Notes: generated by a model from the sequence alone, not told the origin. A DNA stretch of 38,559 bases from Bacillus bingmayongensis (GCF_000299035.1 NZ_AKCS01000029.1:1-38559); one strand, 5' to 3'. Numbered from the stretch's first letter, positions 22,869 to 30,566 are shown. Program-made: numbers and translations.

Positions 22869-23303
22869 TTACTGTGAACCCATGTCTTCTTCGAAATAAA
22901 GCTGTTGTAACACCGTAACCATCTTTTTGTGTCCATTAAAATCCCCTATATAAATGGTAGAACTTCCGCAAGAAGGGCTACGTTCTTTTAAGGTGATGTA
23001 TTCTGGATTAAAATCTTTTATTTTTTCTAAGGCATTATACCCTCCTTATACAAAAGCTTCGATTACATCGTTTCCGTCTTTATCCATCACCTTTGCTATG
23101 CAATCTTGTACATCGTCACCGTTACCTCCAATAATTTCTGCTGATGGACGCGGAGTTGGTAATCCATCTAATACTTCTGGGCAGACCAAGACAGATTCTT
23201 CTTTTTGTAATAGTTCCTCTATTTTTGAGATAAGATTGTCATTTCCGTCGTAGCGACAAGCGATACCAGCTAAGCGAGCACTTATTACAATCATATTTTT
23301 CAC
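22869..23303 (-). pseudogene. DUF523-family protein gene with one nonsense codon
   Basis: The minus strand from 23303 reads MKNMIVISARLAGIACRYDG...VLVCPEVLDGLPTPRPSAEIIGG...VIEAFV, a TAA stop (23046-23048), then GGYNALEKIKDFNPEYITLK, ERSPSCGSSTIYIGDF and ends EEDMGSQ at 22869. Together they make a normal-length (about 144 residue) DUF523 protein with the conserved CRYDG, CPE...PTPRPxAEI and KERSPSCGS blocks. The family's biochemical role is unknown to me. The upstream half alone (85 residues) would lack the KERSPSCGS motif, so the gene is probably inactive unless the stop is read through. Confidence 0.88.
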
Positions 23304-23333
23304 CTCAAGTTAGTAGCAATGTAAATGTCAAGT

Positions 23334-23368
23334 CACTCCAAAATATACAATAAAAGTTGATTTTGGAG
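23334..23368 (-). terminator. Terminator after the alpha/beta hydrolase gene
   Basis: CTCCAAAA and TTTTGGAG (ends near 23335 and 23368) form a hairpin just past the hydrolase stop codon. A very similar stretch occurs at 4401-4458 beside the IS66 relic. Confidence 0.6.
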
Positions 23369-24271
23369 TTATTTTTTTTGCTTTGTATCTTGGATAATTG
23401 TTTGTAAAATAGATTCCCATATGTCAGGATCGTCAGTTAAGAAATGTCCTGCATCTTTCATATAATGGGTTGTTACATAGGGGGTAGCTGAGGCAACTTT
23501 TTTTATTTCTTCTATTGGAGATAAAGTGTCGGCTGTACCATGCCAAATATGGATAGGGATGGAGATATCTTGAAAATTAAATCCCCAATATTTTGCTAAA
23601 AGAGCAGGTTCTGCTACTGCTTCATCTACACTATTTCTTAACGCTTCTTTCATATGGATCATAGTTAATTTAATATCTTCATCTGTTTGAATAAATTGTT
23701 GATCCCATTTGCATAAATGTGCATTTCCCTTTTTCAGCCCCTGTATATATTTTTCAGGGGTCTTTTCCATTTGCTTTTTTTGAGTACGATATACCCATTT
23801 TAATAGCAAAGGTAATCGTTTGGAGATAAAAAAAGCAATCCGATTTTCACGGCACATACTAGCTGGTGGCTTTTCATTCTCAAATGGAGTTGCACTAGAA
23901 ACCATCTGTACGGATTGTAAACGTTCAGGGATTTTATAAGCACAAGCAGCTGCATAAGCACCTCCTCCTGAAACACCTATAATAGAAAAAGTTTGGAGCT
24001 TTAGTTGATCTGCTAATTCATTTACATCTTCTGCCCAATCCAGAACAGTTCGATTCCGTTTTGGATCAGAGAACCCGTAGCCAGGTCTGTCTATTGAAAG
24101 AAGTCGTATCCCTAATCGTTTGGCTACCATATCATCTGTTAATGACCAAATTCTTGAACCGGGTGTACCGTGGAATAGCATGACTGGTAATCCATTTGTT
24201 TTACCATATTCAATGTAGGCTAATTTACGCCCATCTTGTAAAGTTATGATGTGATCTTTCATATTATCCAC
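23369..24271 (-). CDS. Alpha/beta-fold hydrolase
   Basis: The 300-residue protein has a canonical alpha/beta-hydrolase domain. It shows the oxyanion loop LFHGTPGSR (about 32-40), SIDRPGYGFSDP, nucleophile elbow GVSGGG with Ser101, the acid in HIWHGTADTLSP and the base His in YMKDAGHFLTDDP. No signal peptide is present, so it is cytoplasmic. The substrate is unknown; the fold class includes esterases, epoxide hydrolases and lactonases. Upstream, at 24291-24302, lies a TetR-type operator, but no TetR gene is nearby, so its regulator is elsewhere or was lost. It is the only intact gene between the broken DUF523 gene and the vgb region. Confidence 0.9.
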   Translation of the reverse strand: MDNMKDHIITLQDGRKLAYIEYGKTNGLPVMLFHGTPGSRIWSLTDDMVAKRLGIRLLSIDRPGYGFSDPKRNRTVLDWAEDVNELADQLKLQTFSIIGVSGGGAYAAACAYKIPERLQSVQMVSSATPFENEKPPASMCRENRIAFFISKRLPLLLKWVYRTQKKQMEKTPEKYIQGLKKGNAHLCKWDQQFIQTDEDIKLTMIHMKEALRNSVDEAVAEPALLAKYWGFNFQDISIPIHIWHGTADTLSPIEEIKKVASATPYVTTHYMKDAGHFLTDDPDIWESILQTIIQDTKQKK

Positions 24272-24290
24272 TCCTATAACAAATTACAAA

Positions 24291-24302
24291 CCGACCGTTC
24301 AG
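24291..24302. promoter_or_regulatory. Orphan TetR-type operator
   Basis: GACCGTTCAGTC fits the GACYGWWCRGTC-like dyad used by many TetR/AcrR regulators. It lies 20 bases upstream of the hydrolase ATG. Confidence 0.6.
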
Positions 24303-24440
24303 TCTAATTTTATAACAAGAGTAGTTTCTTTGTAAATACTGGAATTTTTATTGTGTAACATAGCCTATTGATAGAATGAAATACTGAAATCATATTATTT
24401 TCATTCATGTTGTAATTCATTAGATATAAGGGTACCATCC

Positions 24441-24458
24441 CATCGCCATCAAGCTAAG
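24441..24458 (+). repeat. IS231-type left end upstream of vgb
   Basis: CATCGCCATCAAGCTAAG is identical over 18 bases to the repeat at 47-64. It is preceded by AGGGTACCATCC, a GGGTACC-type target as favoured by IS231. It points towards vgb. The nearest right-type end is at 30587-30604, 6.1 kb away. Confidence 0.8.
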
Positions 24459-24543
24459 CTTATATAAGTTTAATTTCATGTGAGGTTTTTTCTTTTTTCT
24501 AGAGATTTAGTGTAAGTTCCTTAAAGATTTGCATACCAAATAG

Positions 24544-24580
24544 CCTGATATTATCTTACCGTTAATAAGATAATATCAGG
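24544..24580. promoter_or_regulatory. Perfect 15-bp stem hairpin upstream of vgb
   Basis: CCTGATATTATCTTA (24544-24558) pairs perfectly with TAAGATAATATCAGG (24566-24580) across seven bases. No T run follows, so it is not a standard terminator. It could be an operator or an RNA control element for vgb. The rest of 24272-24743 shows no gene. Confidence 0.6.
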
Positions 24581-24758
24581 ATGATAGTGTTTCCATTTGA
24601 ACAAATTTTTCTTTTCCATACCGATCACACACCCTTTTAGAGTAATAGTATTAGTATGTCCAAGATTTATAGGTTTCAATTTTTTTACTAAGCTACCTGA
24701 TGAGTAGAAGTGGTATACTCATAAACAACACTCAAAATTTTCAATGGGGGAAAATGAT

Positions 24759-25649
24759 ATGAGGATCAAGATACAAGAATATGTAGTCAATGAAAGAGAT
24801 TCAGGACCATATGGAATAACCGTAGGAAAAGACGGGGCATTGTGGTTTACGGAACAAAAAGGGAATCGAATTGGTAGAATAGATGCTAATGGTGAAATAA
24901 ATTCTTTTCCCATTCCGACAGTAAATGCAGGGGCTATGTCTATTATTTCGGACCAGACTGGTGACTTATGGTTTACGGAATATAACGCAAGCAAGATCGG
25001 TAAAATGTCGATGAACGGCCATTTTGAAGAATATGTACTCCCTGAAACGAACGCTGCACCTTTTGGCATAACGGAAGGACCAGATGGAGCAATATGGTTT
25101 ACAGAAATGAATAACGGTAGGATTGGAAGAATAACAAAGTCGGAGGAAATCACCGAATTTGAATTACCTAACTCCACATCATTTCCCTCTTTTATTACTT
25201 TGGGATTAGACGGGGCATTATGGTTTACACAGAATCAGAACAATACGATTGGGAGAATGACCACTAAAGGTGATGTGACAGAATATCCAATCCCAACACC
25301 TAACTCCAGGCCAGTTGGAATTGCGAGCGGACCAGATGGAGCAATATGGTTTGTGCAAATCATGGGCAATAAAATTGGTAGAATTACGTTCGAAGGTGAG
25401 GTCGAAGAATTTGTTATACCGACGCCTAACGCTCGCCCTCATGCCATAATCCCTGGGAAGAACAGAGATCTTTGGTTCACGGAATGGGGAGGTAACCAAA
25501 TAAGCCGAATTACAGTTGAAGGAGTTATTACTGAATATACGATACCTACAAATAATGCAGAGCCACATGGTATCACGTTTTGTCCGGATGGCGATATTTG
25601 GTTCGCTGAAGAGTGTAATCAAATTGGACGTCTAACAATCATTACGTAA
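24759..25649 (+). CDS. vgb: Streptogramin B lyase (virginiamycin B lyase)
   Basis: This 296-residue seven-bladed beta-propeller has repeated blades of the pattern [10 protein letters not shown]...GRI..(10 residues)..EY.IP. The family opens the ring of type B streptogramins by an elimination reaction rather than hydrolysis. The catalytic residues described for Staphylococcus Vgb fall at the same numbers here: His228 (NARPHAI), His270 (NAEPHGI) and Glu284 (WFAEE). The start at 24759 is chosen because GGGGG lies 8 bases upstream and the protein then aligns from residue 1; an in-frame ATG at 24744 overlaps that ribosome site. The gene sits alone near an IS231-type end, so it is probably mobile cassette cargo. 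Substrate assignment is strong by motif but untested. Confidence 0.93.
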   Translation: MRIKIQEYVVNERDSGPYGITVGKDGALWFTEQKGNRIGRIDANGEINSFPIPTVNAGAMSIISDQTGDLWFTEYNASKIGKMSMNGHFEEYVLPETNAAPFGITEGPDGAIWFTEMNNGRIGRITKSEEITEFELPNSTSFPSFITLGLDGALWFTQNQNNTIGRMTTKGDVTEYPIPTPNSRPVGIASGPDGAIWFVQIMGNKIGRITFEGEVEEFVIPTPNARPHAIIPGKNRDLWFTEWGGNQISRITVEGVITEYTIPTNNAEPHGITFCPDGDIWFAEECNQIGRLTIIT

Positions 25650-25662
25650 TAGAGGTATCGTC

Positions 25663-25680
25663 TATCCCTATCAAGCTCAG
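25663..25680 (+). repeat. Degenerate IS231-like end after vgb
   Basis: CTATCCCTATCAAGCTCAG resembles CATCCCTATCAAGCTAAG-type ends, with two or three differences. It is in the left orientation, so it cannot close a cassette that starts at 24441. Possibly a relic, possibly chance. Confidence 0.35.
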
Positions 25681-25703
25681 AAAAGCAAATACCAACCCAT
25701 AAA

Positions 25704-25738
25704 GAAAAAGAACCTGCTCGAATGCAGATTCTTTCCGA
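25704..25738 (+). terminator. Hairpin downstream of vgb
   Basis: AAAGAACCTGC and GCAGATTCTTT pair with a small internal mismatch. A similar hairpin, ACCCG/CGGGT followed by CCTTT, lies at 25808-25830. No gene is seen from 25650 to 25914. Confidence 0.6.
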
Positions 25739-25914
25739 TAATGATTTATGTAAGTAAGACACGAAAATATGATACAATGCAACAGAAATGAATTCAAGTA
25801 TAAAAAGAACCCGTTGAAGTTCGGGTCCTTTCAGAAGTGATGATGTTTTCTCTGTTTCAGATAGAGAAAAAATACAAAAATTATAATACATCTAAGTATA
25901 GAAAATTTCAATAC

Positions 25915-26058
25915 GTGAACTACCCGCCACTTAACACTCTTACGAGTTGTTTGAAGTGGGGGCTTCTCGGTTAGTCGTTACTTTTATTAGCTAACGAATT
26001 AGTCGTAAGACCGCGAGCTATCTCCCATGTTCCATAGGTTCTTTGATACGATTTATGA
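25915..26058 (-). ncRNA. Predicted omega-RNA (reRNA) of TnpB
   Basis: TnpB proteins work with an RNA made from the 3' part of the element, whose end is the right-end sequence and whose guide is the DNA just outside. Here the minus strand between the tnpB stop and 25915 folds into a CCCCCACTTC...TAAGTGGCGGG hairpin and ends GGGTAGTTCAC. The adjacent external 20 bases (25895-25914, read GTATTGAAATTTTCTATACT on the minus strand) would be the guide. The placement is inference from the known ISDra2-type system. Confidence 0.55.
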
Positions 26059-27165
26059 TCATGTTAACAGGCGTATCGCTTCATTTTTGATGTTGATTGC
26101 AGCATTATAATCTCTATCTATTGACGTACCGCAACCACAAACATACACTCGTTCAGATAATGCTACATCCTTTACGTTTCCACAACTACTACATGTTTTT
26201 GTAGAAGGAAACCATTTATCAATTTTCACAAGTTGTTTGCCCTGTTCTTGTAACTTATAGGCTAAAACAGTCGTGAACATTCCCCACCCATTATCAGCAA
26301 CACTTTTACCAAAATTAAGTGCTCGTGACATTCCTTTCATGTTCAAGTCTTCAATTGCTACAACATCAAAGCTGTTGACTAATTCTTTTGACTTATGATG
26401 AAGGAAGTTCTTACGTTGGTTTGCTACTTTTTCATGCAACTTAGCGACATGAATACGTTGCTTATTCCAACGATCTGACCCTTTTGTGCGTCTTAATAAT
26501 ACTCGTTGGGCCTTTGCTAATCTTTCTAATACTTGACGGTAGAAGCGAGGATAATTGGCTTTCTCATTCTCACTACTAACATATAATTCAGACATAGCAA
26601 AGTCTAATCCAACAACAGTTTCCACTTCTTTCTGTACGATTTCTTTTTCATACTCAGTCAAGATAGACACATAGTATTTCCCAGTCGGTGTCATAGAAAT
26701 CGTGCATGACTTAATCATATGGCCTTGGGGTATTTCTCTATGTTGTTTAATCTTTACAAGCTTCAATTTTGGTAATTTGATATGACCATTCAGCAACATA
26801 ATATTTCCGTTGACCCTATTCGTTGTATAAGATTTTCTACCCTTTTTACTTTTGAACGTTGGGAAGTCATTTTGACCACGAAAGAAATTTTTATAAGCAG
26901 TTTGCAAGTTTAATTGAGCATTCGCTAATGCTAATGAATCTACTTCCTTCAACCATTCAAACCCTTCTTTGTACTTTGCAGGAGTAGGAAATTTTTGCTT
27001 CCTTAGTTCTTCCTTATTCCCTTTGTGTTTCTCATACACTTCTTTTTGTTCAGCCAACATCTTATTATATACAAATCGCACACACCCAAAAGTTTTACGA
27101 ATAAGATGCGCTTGTTGTTCTGTTGGATACAAACGAAATTTATACGCTTTATTATGTGTTGTCAT
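26059..27165 (-). CDS. tnpB: TnpB RNA-guided endonuclease (IS605 family)
   Basis: The 368-residue protein has an N-terminal helical DNA/RNA-binding part (KAYKFRLYPTEQQAHLIRKTFGCVRFVYN) and a split RuvC nuclease. Its residues are Asp188 (VVGLDFAM), Glu272 (VAIEDLNMKGM) and Asp352 (SIDRDYNAAINI). A four-cysteine zinc knuckle has C325/C328 in TCSSCGN and C343/C345 in VCGCG. All catalytic residues are present, so the enzyme could still cut DNA under the guide described at 25895-25914. The ATG follows the tnpA stop by 11 bases, and both genes share the strand. Length is normal. Confidence 0.95.
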   Translation of the reverse strand: MTTHNKAYKFRLYPTEQQAHLIRKTFGCVRFVYNKMLAEQKEVYEKHKGNKEELRKQKFPTPAKYKEGFEWLKEVDSLALANAQLNLQTAYKNFFRGQNDFPTFKSKKGRKSYTTNRVNGNIMLLNGHIKLPKLKLVKIKQHREIPQGHMIKSCTISMTPTGKYYVSILTEYEKEIVQKEVETVVGLDFAMSELYVSSENEKANYPRFYRQVLERLAKAQRVLLRRTKGSDRWNKQRIHVAKLHEKVANQRKNFLHHKSKELVNSFDVVAIEDLNMKGMSRALNFGKSVADNGWGMFTTVLAYKLQEQGKQLVKIDKWFPSTKTCSSCGNVKDVALSERVYVCGCGTSIDRDYNAAINIKNEAIRLLT

Positions 27166-27176
27166 ATCATTTCACC

Positions 27177-27431
27177 TCACTTTTCACCTTGATTTTCGAT
27201 ATACTTTTTTACTATTTCTATTGGTGAACCACCAGTAGTGAGTAAACAAAAACTTCTTGACCAAAACATCTCTTTCCAAAGTTTCTTTTTCACTTGTGGA
27301 AAGTCTCTCTTGATGAGTCGAGAACTGGCACTTTTATACGCATTGATGAACTTTGTTATTTCTGTATTGGGGTGTGCTTTGAATAAACTATGGACATGGT
27401 CATTGTTATGATTCCACTCAGTTTGTTTATT
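27177..27431 (-). pseudogene. IS200-type Y1 transposase (TnpA), 5'-truncated
   Basis: The frame reads NKQTEWNHNNDHVHSLFKAH, PNTEITKFINAYKSASSRLI, KRDFPQVKKKLWKEMFWSRS, FCLLTTGGSPIEIVKKYIEN, QGEK and stop. It keeps the HUH motif (DHVH) and the C-terminal helix with the catalytic Tyr (KKYIENQ). About the first 50 residues are missing, and an in-frame TGA lies upstream of the fragment. A start codon is absent, so it is inactive. Confidence 0.88.
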
Positions 27432-27515
27432 TCATGTTAAATACTTTAAATCAACATCGATATCATAATAAATTAGTAAAAATATATGTATAGGTAAATA
27501 GGAAAGAATGTTACT

Positions 27516-28580
27516 TTAATTTATAAATTCAAAGAGTTTCGATGCATTGGTTCCGCCCGGCAAGATGTATTTAATAACACCATTTGTAGGGACAGTAATT
27601 TCATGCGTGCCGCTGCTGATTTTTGGTGCTTGCTTCCAAGTCCCATCATAATAAACGAACGTAGATGCAGTCCCCTTATAATAATTAGGAGTGATTCTTA
27701 TCCTTTTACCTGCTGCATTCTTAAAAGTAAACTCATAAACAATACCGTAGTTTCCATCTAGAATAGAATGTGCACCGGACAACTGATCAATTGGGTCTTC
27801 GTATTCATTAATTCCAACGTTTTGTTTAGCATTCTCTAAATTACTCCCAACATAAAAACTCTTTGTTGTATTATAATCTATCGTTGCCTTTCTTGTATCT
27901 GTTCGATAATTTGCAGTTGTTTGGGCGCTTGTGGACACATATACTTGTGGTGTTTTTGTTAGATCCATAACTTCTGTTGCTGTTGGGAATGTTTCATTTG
28001 GTTTTTTCTTAGAAACGAATTGACGGACAGTAAGATTTCCATTTGTCACGAATTTCAGCTTACCTGTGACTGTGTTCCCACCTGCTATTTTTTGTTCTTT
28101 TATAAAAATACTAGACCATGCTGGAATTGTTTTTGTTTCTGTTTTTGTGTCGTTAGCGTATTCAATTTCCATTTGTGATGCTAAATTCATAGAATTACCA
28201 TCTTTTTGTGTTCCTTGTTTAAAGGAATCATTTTTTATTGTAACAGTACGCGCTGAACTACTTCCATTGTAGATAGCGTATCCCCACTGTAATTCCATTC
28301 CTGCATTGTTGTGGTTATAAAATTCAGCGACATATTCTTTATTGGGTTCTACATAACGCTGTAATGTATAATAAGAATACTTTCCAGGTTCAAAACGATG
28401 TAAATAAGATGGCTCTACCTTGGAACCATATACAGTCTCCGGCGCATTAGAATACATATAGTTCGCTCCCGTCTGTGTATAAGTGATTGTCGAAGGCGAG
28501 GCTGCTTGTACAGGGCTAAAAGATGGAATAAATAAAGATAAACCAATTGTTAAAGCAGAAAACATTTTCTTTTTTTTCAT
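27516..28580 (-). CDS. Exported beta-rich protein of unknown function
   Basis: The 354-residue protein has a clear signal peptide (MKKKKMFSALTIGLSLFIPSFSPVQAA, cleavage after VQA). The mature part is rich in Thr, Tyr, Asn and aromatic residues. Runs look like beta-strands (RTVTIKNDSFKQG, GKLKFVTNGNLTVRQFVS, IRITPNYYKGTASTFVYYDG) and it ends EITVPTNGVIKYILPGGTNASKLFEF. There are no cysteines, no transmembrane segment and no sortase or S-layer anchor in view, so it is probably secreted free. I do not recognise the family. It stands alone between the IS605 relic and a Tn3-type end. Upstream (28581-28686) is AT-rich and likely holds its promoter. Confidence 0.78.
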   Translation of the reverse strand: MKKKKMFSALTIGLSLFIPSFSPVQAASPSTITYTQTGANYMYSNAPETVYGSKVEPSYLHRFEPGKYSYYTLQRYVEPNKEYVAEFYNHNNAGMELQWGYAIYNGSSSARTVTIKNDSFKQGTQKDGNSMNLASQMEIEYANDTKTETKTIPAWSSIFIKEQKIAGGNTVTGKLKFVTNGNLTVRQFVSKKKPNETFPTATEVMDLTKTPQVYVSTSAQTTANYRTDTRKATIDYNTTKSFYVGSNLENAKQNVGINEYEDPIDQLSGAHSILDGNYGIVYEFTFKNAAGKRIRITPNYYKGTASTFVYYDGTWKQAPKISSGTHEITVPTNGVIKYILPGGTNASKLFEFIN

Positions 28581-28686
28581 GGAATCCCCATCCCTTTAAA
28601 TGTTCTTTATTTTCTGAAAAACAACACCAACATATATTACCATCTATAATAAAAAATGTAAATATATTCTTGTAAATGATCTATTT

Positions 28687-28724
28687 GGGGTAGCACGCAC
28701 ATTTTAACGTTTTTATACGCTAAG
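28687..28724 (+). repeat. Tn3-family 38-bp terminal repeat (orphan)
   Basis: It starts GGGGTAGCACGCACATTTTA and ends TTATACGCTAAG, exactly 38 bases. It is close to the repeat at 10401-10438. It points right into an IS6 copy starting 15 bases later, so the transposon behind it has been lost. Confidence 0.8.
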
Positions 28725-28738
28725 GGGATTCTTAAAAC

Positions 28739-29546
28739 GGTTCTGTTGCAAAGTTTTCTAAATGAGGCTACACTCTAGAAAAAAAGAACAAGGAGAATCA
28801 CAAATGCGATACTTTAAAGGAAAACAGTTCAAGAAAGATATTATTTTAGTAGCCGTGGGCTACTATTGTCGTTTTTCTTTAAGCTATCGCAATGTATCTG
28901 AAATTCTGAAAGAACGTTGAGTTTCCGTGCATCCAACAACAATCATGCGTTGGGTGCAGGAATATGGAAACCTTATCTATCAAATTTGGAAGAAGAAAAA
29001 TAAAAACGTTCAATTATCTTGGAAACTAGATGAAACCTATATAAAAGTCAAAGGAAAATGGTGTTATTTATATCGTGCAATTGATAAAGACGGGCACACA
29101 TTGGATATTCAACTTCGTAAAAAACGGGATCATCAGGCTGCCTATGCCTTTATGAAAAGATTAGTCAAAACGTTTGGAGAACCAACGGTTCTCACTACAG
29201 ACAAAGCACCAACATTACTTTTCGCATTTAACAAATTAAGAGAACAAGGCTTTTATATCAATACAACTCATTGTACAATCAAGCATTTGAACAATCTCAT
29301 TGAACAGGACCATAGGCATGTGAAGCGACGTTTTTCCAAATCCGCAGGATTTCAAAATCTTCGACACGCTTCCCGTACCTTGAAAGGCATCGAAACCATT
29401 CATGCTTTATATAAACGAAACCGAAGTCTTGGCTCAGACTTCGGTTTTTCAACATATAATGAATTACAGGAGCTACTAACAATCGCATAAAATGTACAAC
29501 TTTTTGTTGGCACCACTTAACCTTAACAAAACTTCGCAACAGAACC
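28739..29546 (+). mobile_element. IS6-family (IS240-like) insertion sequence, copy 2 (mosaic)
   Basis: This 808-bp element has ends GGTTCTGTTGCAAAGTTTTC (28739) and the complement of GGTTCTGTTGCGAAGTTTTG (29546). Its first ~150 bases equal copy 1 at 4785 apart from one extra A. From about 28972 to the end it is almost identical to the copy at 35948. No target duplication is present (CTTAAAAC and ATTAATAG). Confidence 0.93.
28804..29490 (+). pseudogene. IS6-family transposase with one internal stop (copy 2)
   Basis: The frame starts MRYFKGKQFKKDIILVAVGYYCRFSLSYRNVSEILKER. TGA at 28918-28920 (codon 39) replaces the Gly of the KERGVSVHPTT motif. The frame then runs open to 29490 with the DDE blocks LDETYIKVKGKW, VLTTDKAPTLL and NLIEQDHRHVKRRF. 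A shorter product from an internal ATG (28945) would lack the helix-turn-helix. Confidence 0.92.
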
Positions 29547-29558
29547 ATTAATAGTATC

Positions 29559-29945
29559 TTATCCTAAGTTCAGCTTACGTTCTTCAAAAATTTGTTTTGC
29601 CACAAAGATTGCATTAAGGACTCGTGGAAAGCCCGTGTAAGGGATGCAGTGCATGATTGCTTCTACTATCTCATCTGGTGAGAGACCAACATTAAGTGCC
29701 GCGTTAATGTGGACATTAAGTTGTGGTTCACAGCCATCCTGTGTAGTTAGTGATGCGATTGTAACCAATTGACGTTGATTGAGGTCTAATCCTTCTCGAG
29801 GATAGATATCACCAAAAGCGAATTCAACAACATATTTACCGAGATCAGGAGCAATATCTTTTAGTGAATCTATAACACGTTGTCCACCTTCCCCATCTAC
29901 TTCCATTAGTTTTTGCTAGCCACGCTGATAACGTTCATTACCCAT
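29559..29945 (-). pseudogene. Carboxymuconolactone decarboxylase-family gene (YraC-like) with an early stop
   Basis: The intact frame should start at the ATG at 29945 (behind AGGAGG): MGNERYQRG, then TAG at 29916-29918, then QKLMEVDGEGGQRVIDSLKD and on to the end at 29559. Family features are GDIYPREGLDLNQRQLVTIASLTTQDGCEPQLNVHINAALNVGLSPDEIVEAIMHCIPYTGFPRVLNAI, typical of AhpD/CMD-fold proteins of about 125-130 residues. Re-initiation at MEVDGEGG (29906) would remove only the first helix, so partial function is possible. It is divergent from an AdhR-like MerR regulator and has a MerR-type promoter. In B. subtilis AdhR controls yraC of this family during aldehyde stress. Confidence 0.82.
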
Positions 29946-30043
29946 TGCATTTGCCTCCTAAGAATTTATCAATTTAAATTTTTAATCATTTAGTACGTCT
30001 ATGTTGCATAGTATCAATTGATTAAAAAGTAACTCTTGATTAA

Positions 30044-30074
30044 ACGTTACACCTTAGAGTGTACTCTAAAGCAA
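30044..30074 (-). promoter_or_regulatory. MerR-type promoter with central dyad
   Basis: On the minus strand TTGCTT, 19 bases and TAACGT form a promoter with the long spacer typical of MerR control. The spacer contains the perfect dyad TTAGAGT-GT-ACTCTAA (30054-30069). It drives the decarboxylase gene, and the regulator gene starts 35 bases to the right. Confidence 0.75.
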
Positions 30075-30103
30075 CCCCTTTTCTTTGTGTTATAATGAAT
30101 TTT

Positions 30104-30478
30104 ATGGAAAAGATATTTACTATTAAACAAATTTCAAAAATAACAGGACTTACTGTGCACACTTTACGTTACTACGAAAAAATTGGGTTACTTCATGAGG
30201 TGAGCCGAGATATCAATGGTTATCGTCAATATTCAGAAGATGATATTTCTTGGATCAATTTCTTAATCCGTTTAAGAGTAACAGGAATGTCAGTCACAGA
30301 TATGAAACTTTTTTCTGATTTACGAAGTCAAGGTGAACCTACAATAAGCGCTAGACGAGAATTGTTAGAAATGCATCAAAACAAAGTCCTTAAAGAAATT
30401 AAAAAGTTGAAGGATAATCTGGTGAAAATTGAAGAAAAGATTGATTACTATAAGAAGATGGAAGAACATAGGAAATAA
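30104..30478 (+). CDS. MerR-family regulator, AdhR-like
   Basis: The protein is 124 residues from ATG at 30104 (MEKIFTIKQISKITGLTVHTLRYYEKIGLL). The longer frame from GTG at 30059 would start inside the operator and is unlikely; an ATG at 30095 adds only three residues. It has a winged-helix DNA-binding domain (about 1-70) and then a dimerising coiled coil (RRELLEMHQNKVLKEIKKLKDNLVKIEEKIDYYKKMEE). No cysteine cluster for metal binding is present. The setting, divergent from a carboxymuconolactone decarboxylase gene with a TTAGAGT dyad between, matches the AdhR regulon of B. subtilis (formaldehyde and methylglyoxal response). That makes this an aldehyde-stress activator by inference. Confidence 0.85.
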   Translation: MEKIFTIKQISKITGLTVHTLRYYEKIGLLHEVSRDINGYRQYSEDDISWINFLIRLRVTGMSVTDMKLFSDLRSQGEPTISARRELLEMHQNKVLKEIKKLKDNLVKIEEKIDYYKKMEEHRK

Positions 30479-30526
30479 CCATTTTACATTATCATTTATG
30501 TCAAAATTTTAGGGAAGTATCTACTG

Positions 30527-30566
30527 AAAAAACGCCATTCTTTTGAAAGAATGGCGTTTTTTTTGT
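30527..30566 (+). terminator. Terminator after the AdhR-like gene
   Basis: AACGCCATTCTTT and AAAGAATGGCGTT pair perfectly, flanked by A and T runs, so it is effective in both directions. Confidence 0.9.

Larger units (their letters stand above)
25915..27431 (-). mobile_element. IS200/IS605-type element with tnpB and a truncated tnpA
   Basis: On the minus strand a 5'-truncated tnpA (27177-27431) is followed by tnpB (26059-27165). The characteristic right end lies between 26058 and 25915: a GAAGCCCCCACTTC hairpin region and the end sequence GGGTAGTTCAC. The left end is lost with the tnpA start, so the element can no longer encode its own transposase. Confidence 0.85.

Noticed and set aside
25619-25891. 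90-residue minus-strand frame after vgb
   Set aside because: Low-complexity translation through terminator hairpins, no ribosome site and no family resemblance.
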